Part shown: one piece after another, positions 49,400-60,689 of the stretch
Layout of the letters: each line of letters opens with the position of its first letter
Position numbering within the stretch: the stretch's first letter is position 1
Assembly (NCBI GenBank): GCA_002794785.1
Contig: NBBA01000006.1
Span: 186,001-250,000 of the forward strand
DNA: 64,000 bases
Direction of reading: 5' to 3'
DNA from: Coniferiporia sulphurascens
Taxonomy: Eukaryota; Basidiomycota; Agaricomycetes; Hymenochaetales; Hymenochaetaceae
Program-made: the position numbers and the translations under genes
The notes under the pieces: generated by a model
What the model saw: only the letters and a program-made list of their open reading frames with translations
Databases searched by the model: none
What the model was told of the DNA's origin: nothing

Positions 49400-50377
49400 A
49401 TGACCGAATTTTCCGTTTTCTCCCGTGTCCGCATATTCATGCTTTCCTACATCGCCGCTGTCTCCTTCCTCTCTTTCGCCGCATGTCTATTCGTCATCCC
49501 AAAAGCAGGCTCGAAGGCGTTAACGCTTGCTGTGGTATCCGGCGAGTCACTTCTCACGAGCGGCGCCACTTTTCTTGCAATCGCTGGCTCGAGGCTGCAG
49601 TGCTGCAGATGTGCACGCACGCAGCACGTCGGTCTGGAAGTCCTGTGGACGGCTGCATTGCTGGCTGTCGTAATAGTAGACACACTCCTTGCCGCGCACA
49701 TCGCAGACCCACTACAAGATGAGTCTGGCAGCTCCGTCACACTCGACGCTACGGTAGCCCTTACACTTTCAAACGTTCTCGTTACTGCGTCGAGCAGCAT
49801 CGCGATTGTCCTCACTGTGTACGCCGGTCTGCTCACTACCCTCGCGGTGTACACACATGTGCGCTCGCGTGCCATCAGCGTGTGGTTTGCGGATATCGCC
49901 TCGCGCAATCCACCGTTTCTCTATCCGCACTTCCTTTACTGGCTAGGTGCGGGTCTCCTGGACGACGACAACGATGCCGGCGTCAGGGAGATAGCATATG
50001 ATGCGGACCCTCGGGTTATGCTCCTCCCTGCGAGCTCATCGCTTCCCGAGCACCGTCCGCGTCTCGGCACGGCGAGGTCTACAATGGCGGCATTCCATCC
50101 CCCTGGCTGCGCTTGCTCAGAAAAGTTAGCACCCGCACCTACACAGCCCGAGGTGTTCCGTGAACTTCATCACGCGTACCGGAACTCGTGGACGGCAGCT
50201 GCTTTGGAAAACGACGGACCTCGGGGAGCCATGAACTTTTCGAGGTGGTCGTGGGCGGGCGGGACGACACAAAGCGGGCACAGACGGGCTGCGAGTGTAC
50301 CCGTGCCGATGGTGCGCTTGCCAACAATTCGGGACCAACGGCTCTCGTTGTATTATATCGGATATGATACGGCTTAG
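49400..50377 (+). CDS. Four-helix membrane protein of unknown function
   Basis: Single exon, 325 residues. Four hydrophobic segments at about residues 14-34, 40-62, 80-102 and 122-152 resemble the layout of MARVEL-like or tetraspan proteins. There is a short CCRCAR cysteine cluster between helices 2 and 3. The C-terminal half is soluble, with Pro/Ser-rich sequence and a ending with basic and Tyr residues (LSLYYIGYDTA). The ATG at 49400 was chosen because the frame upstream (from 49214) has no conserved features and the first helix follows at a normal distance. No known family was recognised. GC content and codon use match the neighbouring conserved genes. Confidence 0.65.
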   Translation: MTEFSVFSRVRIFMLSYIAAVSFLSFAACLFVIPKAGSKALTLAVVSGESLLTSGATFLAIAGSRLQCCRCARTQHVGLEVLWTAALLAVVIVDTLLAAHIADPLQDESGSSVTLDATVALTLSNVLVTASSSIAIVLTVYAGLLTTLAVYTHVRSRAISVWFADIASRNPPFLYPHFLYWLGAGLLDDDNDAGVREIAYDADPRVMLLPASSSLPEHRPRLGTARSTMAAFHPPGCACSEKLAPAPTQPEVFRELHHAYRNSWTAAALENDGPRGAMNFSRWSWAGGTTQSGHRRAASVPVPMVRLPTIRDQRLSLYYIGYDTA

Positions 50378-50933
50378 CGATAACTACCCTGATTCTTTCC
50401 AAGTACTTTCTTTATGTCGAACCAGGAGGGAATTTGTCAATTGAACGTCACAGATTATGAAAACGGCGAGTCGAAATCCGTCGCTCATTGAATCTTCCGC
50501 AAAGCCGAAATAATCAAACTAGGAACTGTCTATTACTGGACAGTGGACTCCATTTTCTACCTGATAGACCCTCGAGATCCAGGCGTAGCAAGACCACGAC
50601 GTGCCGTAAATGTTAAGGAACTCGCGCATGTGTATAGATTTTAAATAAGTTACTGGCGACAATGTAGTATCAATAATTTCTCCAGGAGCCTAAACTAAAT
50701 TTGTACGGCCCAGTTTCGCTTCCAGTTTCGCGTACCAGAATCAATTTAGGATTCGGAGTCTACAGTGCTCAAAAGGTCCAGACCAACAATGATCGCCAAG
50801 ACACGGCAACTGGCCATATATAAAATCGACTAAATAAAGTTGAGCCGAACTTGACCGGACAGGGGAGGCAACAGCAGAAAGGAGTAATAGTAACAGAGCA
50901 GCATGGTACAGCATGACTCTAATGAACGCCACG
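50378..50933. other. Intergenic (convergent genes)
   Basis: 3' flanks of two convergent genes. No gene is seen. Confidence 0.35.
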
Positions 50934-53386
50934 CTACCTGGACGACGTCGACATGCTCATGTTCGCCGTTCCCATTGAGCGCGCAGACCCTGCAAGCGAC
51001 TCTGTGTCTAGCACGATCTTCCCAGTCTCGGGGTCCGCCTTCCACAGCACCGGTACCGCGCGCGGTCCTGGGTGTAGCGACGGCGGTGAGCGGGCTCGCA
51101 CCTGCACCTCGGGGACAATTTCGGATTCAGCATGTGACAAGATAGGGGGTGAAAATGTTGATGAAGGTGGGGATGAGAATGGGTGTTCATGATCGTATTC
51201 CATGGCCGAATCGGAAATGTCGGCGTCAGTGTCGGTGGAGGCAAAGGCGACTTCACTGGCTGCTTCGTCAGAAGGAACGATGCGCCGTCGGGCCCAGCAG
51301 TGGTGGTACTTCAGATACATATGCAATTCAAGCTCGTCCAGCTCTGCATTAACATTCGCGTGAGTGGGAGATTAGCTATCGGTGTTGTCTGAGCGACTGC
51401 TTTTACGTGATAACTGACCCGCGTGCGCCCCCTGCACGAAACGCTCAACCTGCTCAGGGGGGAAGCCGTTCGCTAGGAATAGTGGGACCAAGGACCTTGC
51501 GAATTCCTTTCGGAAAAAGTCGAAAAAGGCATTTGAATTGATCTTCGTTTTCCGAAGGGGAGGGAAATATTAGGATTGTGCCACATGCCTTCAAGTTCTG
51601 GCGCATAAGTGTTCCCAACATCTCCTTCATCTGCGTGTCCTCTGGGTTCGATCCTTTTATAGTAAGAAATATAGGACCCAAAGTACACGTAAAGATCAGA
51701 AAAAAAGAAAAGAAAAATTAAATGATGTTTCCTTAGGCTCCAGAAATGTGAACTCCCGGTCTCACCAGTCTGCCATGGCCCAATCGGGATCCACTTAACG
51801 TCGTACTTCACGCCCTCTAGGTGCGCGCATGCGCACATCCGTCGCTCGAGCATGATGCCAGCGTCGACCTGACTCCCGCGAGCCTTCATTGTATTGTACG
51901 CCTCTGTGCGGTGTTTGCAGCGTGTTTTTATTTGGTCATGAAGGTGAAGGGAGTTCGTTACTTTGACCGCTTTAGGGATGCTCACCAAAACACATGCGCG
52001 CCATCCAGGATTGACCAGGCCCACCTTCACCGAAGGCGACTTCCTGGGCTTGTCCGTCCTCATTCATGAGTTCAAGGTTCCCTTCGATGATTATGAGCAC
52101 GCCGCCTTCGCACCGCGGGTAATACAATTTGAAGATAAAATTATCAGTCGCTAAATAACTAGGGGAGACCATAAAAAGAAAAGCCCCACCAGGCTTTAAG
52201 CATTTCGCCGCTTCGTCAATCAGCCAGACGAAGTCCCTGACCTGTGGACTTAGTCAATCACTAGGAAAACTTCGTGTGGTAGGGGTAACTACGCCGTTTG
52301 CCACCGCCCGAGAGTGCACGACGTCGAACAACCCATAGTAGTGCTCAAGACCCAGCGTAAACTGCGATAACTCGTTAGTTTATCTCATTTAAACCTTCCG
52401 GAGAAACTGAAACTCATACATCGTCAAATTCAAACCTGGACCGACGTTTTGAGTACTGCGTTTAAACGGGAGAAAGAAGGAAGGGTAGCTTACCGACAGT
52501 TTGGAGGTGGGGGCCTTGGAAGGCCGTTAGGACAAATGGACGCGAAAAAAATGAAGAATGTCTTGTTTTACCTCGAGGTGCTTGGAGCTAAATCAATTCC
52601 AACAACCTTAGAAGTATCAACGATTTCGATTTGGGTGAGGGAAGAGTGACGTATGGGAAAATCCTACCTGAGCGTGGGGAAATTCCTGGGCCATGCTCGT
52701 CGCCCTATAGGCTATCTCAGAACGTATATAATTACAGTAGCAAGTATTGAGAGCGGCAGACCATATTCCTCCTCCGCACCCTGTAATTGGGGAGCAATTA
52801 AAATCAAGTCTTCCTAGTTTCCTTACATCGACGAGGGTGTTAGAACGCACCGAGGTCGAGGATCGCCTTCTGCTCAGTCGGGGAAGGCGCGAGAACTGCT
52901 TCTACTTCTTCGACTGCGATGTACAGACGTCCAACGGAGAGAAGGTGCACAAGATGCTGCTTATCACTGAAGGCCCCAGTTAATGCATAAGGGGATCCAA
53001 AAAGTGAGAGAGAATTAAGAGTAATGAAATGGGACGTACAGGCGCGAATGTTCGCCCTCGTCTAGAGAATTAGTCCTCAGTGATTTATTCATATGTCACT
53101 CTGAAGATCGAAACGAAGGGCGGAAAATAATTGTAGGGGGACGGGTGGACAGCTCACCGGCGGGGAGGAGGTACAGGTCATTCTGCGCATTAAGCGTGCG
53201 TCCACCAAGCTCGCGCAACATGTTGTGGCCGTCGCGTGAAGAGCTATACGAATATACGGATGGTGCAGGGGTGCCCGAGTTCGAAGAGATTATCGTCTGC
53301 CCTGATTGTGATCGCGACTCAGACTCCGATCCGGCATAGACGTAGGCATTATTATCATAATCTTCAAACTCCACGTCCATGTCCAT
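50934..53386 (-). CDS. UMTA/LaeA-like SAM-dependent methyltransferase
   Basis: A minus-strand gene with about ten small exons. From the ATG at 53386: acidic/Ser-rich N-terminus, then GGRTLNAQNDLYLLPA, (D)KQHLVHLLSVGRLYIAVEE, motif I rebuilt across three exons (ILDLGCGGGIWATSMAQEFP), HAQVVGIDLAPS, RPPPNCRFEFDD, LGLEHYYGLFDVVHSRAVANG, CLKPGGVLIIIEGNLELM, EAYNTMKARGSQVDAG, VKWIPIGPWQTG, MLGTLMRQNLK, LPPEQVERFVQGAHAEL and HMYLKYHHCWARRR. It ends after a Ser/Pro-rich tail at 50934. This is the order of the fungal UMTA family. Members modify unknown or secondary-metabolite substrates; LaeA is a relative that regulates such clusters. No biosynthetic genes are adjacent. The join between exons 1 and 2 could not be settled. 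Confidence 0.75.
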
Positions 53387-53844
53387 CCTGAGGCCAGGGC
53401 TAGGGAGCCTGTGCCGAGCCGGATTTTTTGCTATGCCGAGTTCGGATGCTGTCGTCCGTAGGGGGAAGCCGAAGGTTCGGAGCTGCAAGAAGTTTAGCAC
53501 ATACACTAACCGATGCTGCTATCCTTTGATTTTCGCGATAAGCAAGCCGAAGATTCAAGGCTTTTCAAGTCTCGCTCCTTTTCCAAGGGGAGAAGGGGAA
53601 CTTGCAAAGTTAGAAGGCGGACATTAGAGATTACGATCGCATATACAAAGAAGTCGAACTCGGTGCAGATTGCAACGCTCGGGACCGTTTGGTATGCGAC
53701 GGTTAACATTAGAACATTTAGCGCCGTTGCTTTGGAGGGATTTGGTTTGGTTACAAATTATCATTAATTGTAAGCAATCGCTGACAAACCCATTTAGCCT
53801 TAGCCTTTTGTAGAACTTGAAAAGGTCGACATATATAGTCACAT
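53387..53844. other. Intergenic before the right inverted arm
   Basis: Holds the promoter of the methyltransferase. From about 53845 it begins to match the left arm (acgtaaa ... aacacggtcacgtg). Confidence 0.35.
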
Positions 53845-54073
53845 ACGTAAAGCCTAAGAACACGGTCACGTGTCGTTTTTTTTTTTTTTTTTGATTCTCA
53901 ATTTGTATTCCGCTATAGCAAATTAATTACAAGACGTGGTCGCCCGATCAACGTATCTAGGGCATTTATGATGGCATGTGGAGTGGGATAAGAAGGGGAT
54001 CTGGCATGGTGAGATGGGTCGTGGGTCGGAATGTGGGAGGGTGGCTACCAAGGTGGGTGACAGAGAAGGGTAT

Positions 54074-57000
54074 TCATGGGGGGTGGAAGCGATCAGGGAG
54101 CACGGGGGGGGGAGGGGGTGGGGCAGGAGGCGGTCGTGAGAAGGCAGAGCACCGGTGAAGAAAGGCAAGAAGCCAGTTCAGCCCGGGTTTGCTGCCGAGC
54201 GGGGGTGGCGGAGTGGTAGGGGTGTCCCCCATAAGAGGGGGTCCCATGGTGGGGGCAAGGAGGGGGCAGTGGCCAAGGAGGTGGGCCTGGGTTTGTACAG
54301 AGGTGCCGCAGGGGCACGTGATGGGCATGTCGGGAATGAATCAGCGGTAGTAGTCTCCAAAGTGGCCATGTCTGAGGATGGCTTGGATGAGGCGTGATTG
54401 AATGGCATGTGGGGCAGTGTCCCGGAGGGCGGAGGCAAGGGTGGTAGACGGCAGGTGGGGGAGGGCAGTAAAGGAGAGAGAGTGGGAGCGCGCACTGGTG
54501 GCCAGGTAAGTGGTGGACCACATGTCCTGAGAGGCGTGAAGGCCTTCTTGGCAGAGCGCAGAGTAGGTAGAGTAAAAGAGAGGGCGGCCTGAGGGGGGGA
54601 GGTTGGTGAGTTTGTTGACGAATTCATTGCCGGGGACACCGAGGTGGCCGGGGCACCAAATGAGGTGGACATGGTGGTCGGGTGACGCTGCGAGAAAGGG
54701 GTCAAGAAAGGACTGAAAGAGGATGGAGGAGGATTGGGCGGGGTGTGGGTGGAGGGAGAGGATAGATGTAAGGGTGGGAGAGCAGTCGGAGATGAAGTAG
54801 ATGTGGCGGATGAGGGCAGAGGATGGACGGAGATGGAAGAGGGAGGCCTGGTGGAAGGCTTTGGCCAGCGCAAACATCTCAGCGTCGAAGGAAGAGCCCA
54901 TAGGGGAGTAATAAAAGTGACCGGTGTCGGCATAGGTGCTGTGGTACTGGATGGTGAAGGCGGAGATAGAGACGGGAGAGTGGTGGAGGAGGCAGTGGGA
55001 GCTGTCAGTGTAGACCAGCAAATTGGCGGGGTCAGTGGCGAGGAGGGCGAGGCGGGCCATAAGAGACTGGACAATGGCATGTCGGACGTGGGAATCATGG
55101 GAGGGGGGGGGCAGGTCGGGTAGGTGAAGGCAGGGGTGGCGAGGGGGAAAGGCGATCCAGGGAGGGGCGTGGAAGGGGAAGAGGGGCTCGGAGTCGGCCA
55201 AGGAGAGGAAGCCTAGGCGGTGGAGAATGGAGGCCGGATGAACCGGGGTGGAGCGCAAGCACCCAACGGGATTGGGGACATGCGACAGGGAGGGGCCCCA
55301 ATTGGAGGGGAGGCGAGTGATGAGCTGGGAGGAGCGGGGGAGTTTGGAGAGGCGAGCGGCGGAGTTGACGAGCATATGGCGGAGGAGGAAGGGGATGGGG
55401 AAGATGGAGAGGATGTGATGGAGGCCATCAGAGGGTGAGGTGCGGAAGGCACCGGCGACAAGGCGGAGGGCTTGGTTTTGGGCGGTGATCATCGGCTGAA
55501 GGTGAGACTTCTGGTGGAACCTGGTGAACCACAGTTGAAAGCCGTAGGTGAGGATGGGTACAATGAGGGTTTTGAAGAGTATACAGAAGTTAAAGACAGA
55601 AAGTCCGTGAAGGGTGTTACCCAAGACACGGAGGGCAGTGGTGGTGGAGCGGGCACGATAGGCCATGTGACGGATATGAGGCTTGAAAGTGAGGAGGGGG
55701 TCGAGATAGAAGCCAAGCCAGTGAAGTTCAGTGGACAGGAAGACCATGATGCGGTCACGTCCGTCCGGGGGCTGATAGATGAAGGGTAAGGTGCAGGCGG
55801 GGATGGAGTGGTGGTGTTGGAAGTGGATGAGCTCATCCTTGCTGGGGTCGGTGATGAGGCCGAGCCGGCAGAGGGCGGGGTAGAGGGTGCCGTACGACAA
55901 GGTGAGAAGGGTAATGTTGGTGGGGAAAGTAGGAGAGAAAACCAGGATGAATTTGTCATCAACATAGGCTTTAAGAGCGCTACCGAGGATGGGTTCAAGC
56001 AGCCTTAGAATTAAGGAGGTGTAAATGGAAGACAAGATGGGCGACACTGGGGACCCCTGAGGGATACCCACAGCGGGGAGGTTGAAGGGTGGGTGGCGGT
56101 AGTTGTCGACGTTGATGCACACCGAACGAGAAGTTAGGAAGGCACATACCCATGCAATGATCGGAGCAGGGAAGCCGTGGATGCGGAGGATGTGGAGGAG
56201 ACGGTGGTGGTTGACATTGTCAAAGTAGCCCTTGATGTCGAGGGCGAGGCCAGAGACACATAGGCGGCGTTTGTGGGTGATTTGGATGTCATGAACAAGA
56301 GAAAGGCTGGCATCGATGGTAGAGGAGCAGGAGCGGCCACCGAATTGGTTCGTAGGAACCAAGTTGTAGCGGCCGCAATCAAACGTGAGGCGGGTGGCGA
56401 TGATTTTCTCCAGGATTTTGCCGAGGCACTTGAGGAGGGCGATGGGGCAGAAGGCATGAGGGGAAGAGGGGTCGGGCTTGTTGGGCTTGGGAATGACAAC
56501 AATGGTTGCTGAAGTCCAGGGGTGGACACCATGAGAGAGGCATCCTGTGAAGAGGAAGAGGAGGAGGGAGGGGGCGGCGGTGTGGGCGAGTTTAAGATAG
56601 GGGTAGGAGATGCCCGAGGGGCCGGGGGCAGAGGTGGAGCTGGTGCCAGAAAGTGCGGCCTCAATTTCAGAGAGGGTGATGGGTGCGAAAGGGCGAGAGG
56701 GTCGAGTGGGGGGGTCAAGGGGGTCACGCTCGAGAACCTCATCCTCATTGGGGGGGGGAGGGAAGAAGGTGGAGGCGAAAATGGTGGCTTGGGCAGCAGG
56801 GGTGGAAAGGGGGGGGCAGACTGAGCACCGAGAGCCAGAAGACCACTTCGCAAAGCAGTATAAGTCCGCAGTGGTAGCGTTGCTAAGGAGGTCGGCAGCC
56901 CATGTGCATTTGGCATGAGTGAAGGTTTGGTGGGCTTTGTGGGTGCGAAGGCAGCGCGAGAGGGGGTCATCGGCAGTGCGCATCGTGGCGAGGCTTCGGT

Positions 57001-57987
57001 CGCAGTCCGCATTCCACCAATAGGAGTAGGTGAAGGGGGAGGGGGACGAGCGGGCCATGACGGAGGACATGGTGGATGAAAGGGCGGAGAGGAGGTGGGT
57101 GGCGAAGGCATTGGTGGCATCGGCGGAGGGAAGGGGGTCGTCAGGGAGGGGACCAAGGTGGTCGAGGAACACGGCAGTCCAGTCGTTAGTGTGGGAGGCA
57201 TCAAACCGGAATTTGGGATGGGGGTTGGGCGGGACAAGGGCGGGACCAGTATGGGAGACAGAGAAGGAAATGGGGATATGGTCGGATGCGATGGCGGGGT
57301 TGTCCAGTGCAAGCCAGTGGGTAAAACGGCTGCTGGCAAGGGCTTCATGGGACAGAAGGGTGAGGTCGATGGTGGAGTCGACACAGTTGGCATGGCCGCG
57401 ATGGGTAGATTGGGAGGTGTCATTGAAAAGGAAGAGGGGGGCTGTGTCCATCCAATCAAGGAAGGCTTCGGCAGTGGGCAAAGTGCGGGGGGAGGACGTG
57501 TAGGACCAGGTAGGGTGGTGGAGGTTGAAGTTGCCAGCGATGACCATTGGGATCGCTTGATCGAGGGGGGTGTCAGCAAGACGGCGGCAAGTGTCGGATT
57601 GCATGCCAGGGCCGTAGTTGTAAGCGTTAACGAGGCGAAAATGGAAATTATGGTACCAGACATCCATGGCGAGGATATCCTTATGGAGGTAGATATCGGG
57701 GCAGGGTTGGGTACATAAACTGGGGAAGGAGTGGCGGATGTAAATGGCGACATGGGGCTTGACAGGGGAATTAAGGTCGGCAACGGGAGGTAGCACATCC
57801 ACGAGGGATGTTTAGGAGGGTTGATGATGGGGGTGCCATCGGGATTGTCGTCCGAGCGGCGGAGGCCAGAGAAGCCCAGGAAAGGTTCCTGGATAAGGAT
57901 GATATGGCGTGAGGGGTCATTGAGGATACGCATGATGCGGTCCCTGCTCTTGGCGACGTTGAGCTGCAGGATAGAAAGGCTCTGCAT
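54074..57987 (-). pseudogene. LINE ORF2 (endonuclease, reverse transcriptase, RNase H), broken
   Basis: The ATG at 57987 opens an AP-type endonuclease (LSILQLNVAKSRDR, LIQEPF). Near 57800 one frameshift leads to the main frame (57802-54341). The endonuclease continues; its GDFN motif is GNFN here, a lost metal-binding Asp. DSTIDLTLL and SDHIPI are intact. Reverse transcriptase has LALDIKGYFDNVNH, GIPQGSPVSPIL and AYVDD, all intact. RNase H follows (VYTDSS, Asp-Ala-Glu-Met, ISDC, CPGHLGVPGNE). A TGA at 54343-54341 interrupts the frame, which then continues with CPCGTSVQTQAHLLGHC, the C-terminal CCHC-like motif, to 54074. A broken but once complete copy. Confidence 0.8.
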
Positions 57988-60353
57988 TAATATTCGGCCA
58001 TGGGTTGGTCGGCAGGTGTGGGGTTGGAGGGGACGGGGGAAAGGTGGGCTGATGGGGGGCGGGGTAGATCGGTTGGGGCCCCCAGAGGGGAGCCGAGTTG
58101 AACCAGACGAACAGGGTTATGGCAGAAGTAGCGGCCACGGCGGGGGCAATCCAAGGAGTCGGAGGTGTGGGAGCCGTTGCAGTTGACACAGTGGAAGTGG
58201 TTGCAGGCCTGGTTGGCAGGGTGGTTGGTATTGGTGCACGAGGTGCAGTAGAAGCGGTGGCGGAGGGTGGCGTGTTGCCACGACGAACAAACATGACACA
58301 TAGGCTGTTCGAGGCAGGCGGTGGTAAGGTGTCCGAATTTCCAGCACTTGGTGCACTGGGAGAATCACGGAAGGTCCTGGAACGGTGTTGGGAGAGATGA
58401 CTGCCCAAAGATGAAAAGGGGGTGGGCACAAAATAGTTGGAGGAGAGATCCATCAGGATCCTTGAATGAAAAAGTGATGGAGCTGTGGAGAGACTCAATG
58501 GTCTCAGGTCGTCGTAACCATCAGGGTGGGTGAGTGAGGCAGAGGGTGTTGAAGTGAGGGTTGACAGAAAGTCCCTCAAGGAGTTGGGCATCAGTAAAGA
58601 GGGGGCCGGTGGGGAGATCGCAGGTGATGATGCGGCCCAAGATGACCTTAGCCCACTTGACGTCCTGTGAGATGGAAAGGGGGTGGTCGGCCAGGACACG
58701 GAAGGCGGCATGAAGGAGGGGGCGGATAGCATCGATGGACCGAACGGTGATAGTGGTAGGAAAGGATAGGATGCAGTTGCCGGAGTTGTTCCATTCAGCT
58801 CCGACCAGGCGGATGTGCTGAGCGGTGGGGATGGCAAGCAGACTGCAGTGGATTCGGTCAAGGAGAACCTTTGAGGAGGGACATGTGTCAGAGGGTAGCA
58901 GCTGATCATAGAAGTGGGCGACAAACCGAGTAAAGTTGACCTAGGACAGTGCAGCCATGGTACATACAGTAGCAGGCGGTGGGGGGGGGGCCGGGAGCCG
59001 TAACAGGGGCGGGGAGGGTGTGGGGGGCAGGTGCGGGGGGACCTGCGATGGTGGGGGGAGCGGCCCCGGGGAGAGAAGGTCCCACTTGCGGCAGGGGAAG
59101 GGCCGTGCCAGAAGGAGGCCCGGGAGCCGTGGGACTGGTAGAGGGAACAGGGGCGTTAGGGGCGGGAGCGGTGAGGGGGGCCGGGGCCCCACGGGGTCCG
59201 TTGCGGGGACGGCGGGCGGGGCGAGTAACGAAGGGGGGGGGGTGGTGGAATTGATCCATGTGGACGGTGACAGGAGCTACAATTGGGGCATCCAGGAGGT
59301 CATTGGTTGGCAGTGCAAGGTCAGGCGGGGGGGGGCTGCGAAGGCCAATAGGCCTGTGGAAGGCCATGTGGAAGGGTTCGTGGGGGGCGGGGGTGTGGAA
59401 CAGGCGAGCAGGGGGGGCGACGAAATGGGCTGGGGCGGGTGCGTCTGCGAAGACGAGATCCTCCAGGCACTGGATGCGGTTAGTGAGGATGGACTCGAGA
59501 TGCACGGCATGGTCACGTGCTTGTTGTGCCATGTTATCCTCGAAGGTCTGGAGCATGGTGCATACTTGGCGCAGCTCCGCTTCCGAGGCAGTTGGAACAG
59601 TGGGGAGAATGAGAGGGACATTGTGATTGGGGGGGGAAGGCGGGGGAGGGTGACGGAGAATGGGGGTGGGAGGGTGGTAAGGGTCCTGGGGGTCAGGAGG
59701 TGCAAAGTGGTTGAGGTGGCCAAACATGTTAGTGGGGTCCAGGGATCCCATGAGGTTGTAAAGTGACTGGACCAGGCCCAGGTGAGCTTCGGCAGGTGGG
59801 AGTTCCATGTTGGCAGGGATGGCGTTGTAAAGGGTGACAATGAGGTTGCAGGCATGACCGGCCCAATCGGAGGAGCTGGCTGGGGCCAGGGTGTCCTGAG
59901 CAGTGTCTTGGAACATTTGATGGAGGGTGGCAGCCTGGGAGTGGGCGCAGAAGGGGGCAGGCGGGGCTGTGAGGGTGTAGGCGGACTGGATGTCAAGGGC
60001 GAGCTGGTCATCGGCAGCCTCATCACTGTTGTAGGGGTCATTGTGGTTATCTTCGTAAAAAGAGGGGACCGGCGATGGCTGTGGGTTGGGGGGGGGGTGG
60101 GTGAGATGGGGGAATGTGGGTGGGCGGAGCTGTGGGAGGAATAGGCATGGGCAGGGGCAGGATGGCGGGGTGTCTCAAAATCCATAGAGTGGGGGGAGAT
60201 AGAGCCGGGAAGGTCAGTAGGGTACAAATTGGTAGGAAATACAGTAGTAGTAAGGGGAGCCTGGGCAGAAGTAGGACGCGAATGGAGGGGCGATTGAGAA
60301 AGGGGGGTAGGACCAAACTGGGTAAATGTGGGGGTGCCGGAAGGGAGAGCCAT
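57987..60353 (-). pseudogene. LINE ORF1 (Gag-like, zinc knuckles), broken
   Basis: From the ATG at 60353 (MALPSGTPTFTQF) the product is Pro/Ser-rich. In a C-run near 60085 the frame shifts. It continues with FYEDNHNDPY, a helical/coiled-coil-like region (SEAELRQVCTMLQTFEDNMA ... RIQCLEDL) and a Pro/Ala-rich hinge to about 58945, where it shifts again. The third frame reads NFTRFVAHFYDQLL and an RNA-binding-like domain, with TGA codons near 58520 and 58355. It then has CTKCWKFGHLTTAC, CHVCSSWQHATLRHRFYC and two more Cys/His pairs, and ends at a TAA overlapping the ORF2 ATG. Gag-like ORF1 proteins package the LINE RNA. Confidence 0.7.
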
Positions 60354-60640
60354 TGGGGGAGAAAGGAGGGTAAAGGGGAGAGGTAGCGGGGATGAGGAAG
60401 TGGATGAGGGGAAAAGATGAAAAGTGTAGCTGAGACACTGTGTAGATGCAAGAGGGGGGAAATACTAGGTGGAGCGAGGGCTCACAGCAACTAGAGGCTC
60501 TGGCAAGAGGGTGGGGGAAACTTTGGGTGGAGTGGTGGTGGTAAGAGGGAAAGGGGTGACGTGTCATTTTTTTCACAGAAAACGGCGTGGCCCCAAACCA
60601 TTCTCCGCAATCTACCACTGGCACAGCACTTGGAATTCAG

Positions 60641-60689
60641 GTGAGCCTCGAGTAAACTTTTCTACTTTTCTCTTTCTCACTCTCCTCAG
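60641..60689 (+). other. Probable 5' UTR intron of gene B
   Basis: gtgagcctcg ... ctcctcag, 49 nt, ends directly before the ATG at 60690. The donor is also found on the left arm upstream of B' (rc of about 24565-24575), where the acceptor (ctctccaag) is about 175 bp farther from the start codon. Confidence 0.5.

Larger units (their letters stand above)
53876..60555 (-). mobile_element. Tad-like non-LTR retrotransposon (LINE), decayed
   Basis: About 6.7 kb on the minus strand. The 3' end is a poly(A) tract (17 T on the plus strand, 53876-53892). The flanks GTCACGTGTC (53865-53874) and GTGACGTGTC (60556-60565) form a 10-bp target duplication with one mismatch. ORF1 is Gag-like with zinc knuckles; ORF2 has endonuclease, reverse transcriptase, RNase H and a C-terminal CCHC-like motif, the arrangement of the Tad/I-like groups. 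Both ORFs are broken. The coding strand is strongly C-rich, which produces many long false frames on the plus strand. Confidence 0.88.

Noticed and set aside
54178..55098. 306-codon minus-strand frame overlapping the LINE ORF2 end
   Set aside because: Pro/Ser/Thr-rich shadow. The RNase H motifs are in the other frame.
56134..57987. 617-codon minus-strand frame from the ORF2 start
   Set aside because: Only the first 60 or so codons are endonuclease; after about 57800 it is a Pro/Ser-rich shadow of the true frame.
58957..59766. 269-codon plus-strand frame, and several others across 54-60.4 kb
   Set aside because: They are mirror frames of the C-rich LINE coding strand: Gly/Arg/Glu-rich, no domain, opposite to ORF1/ORF2.
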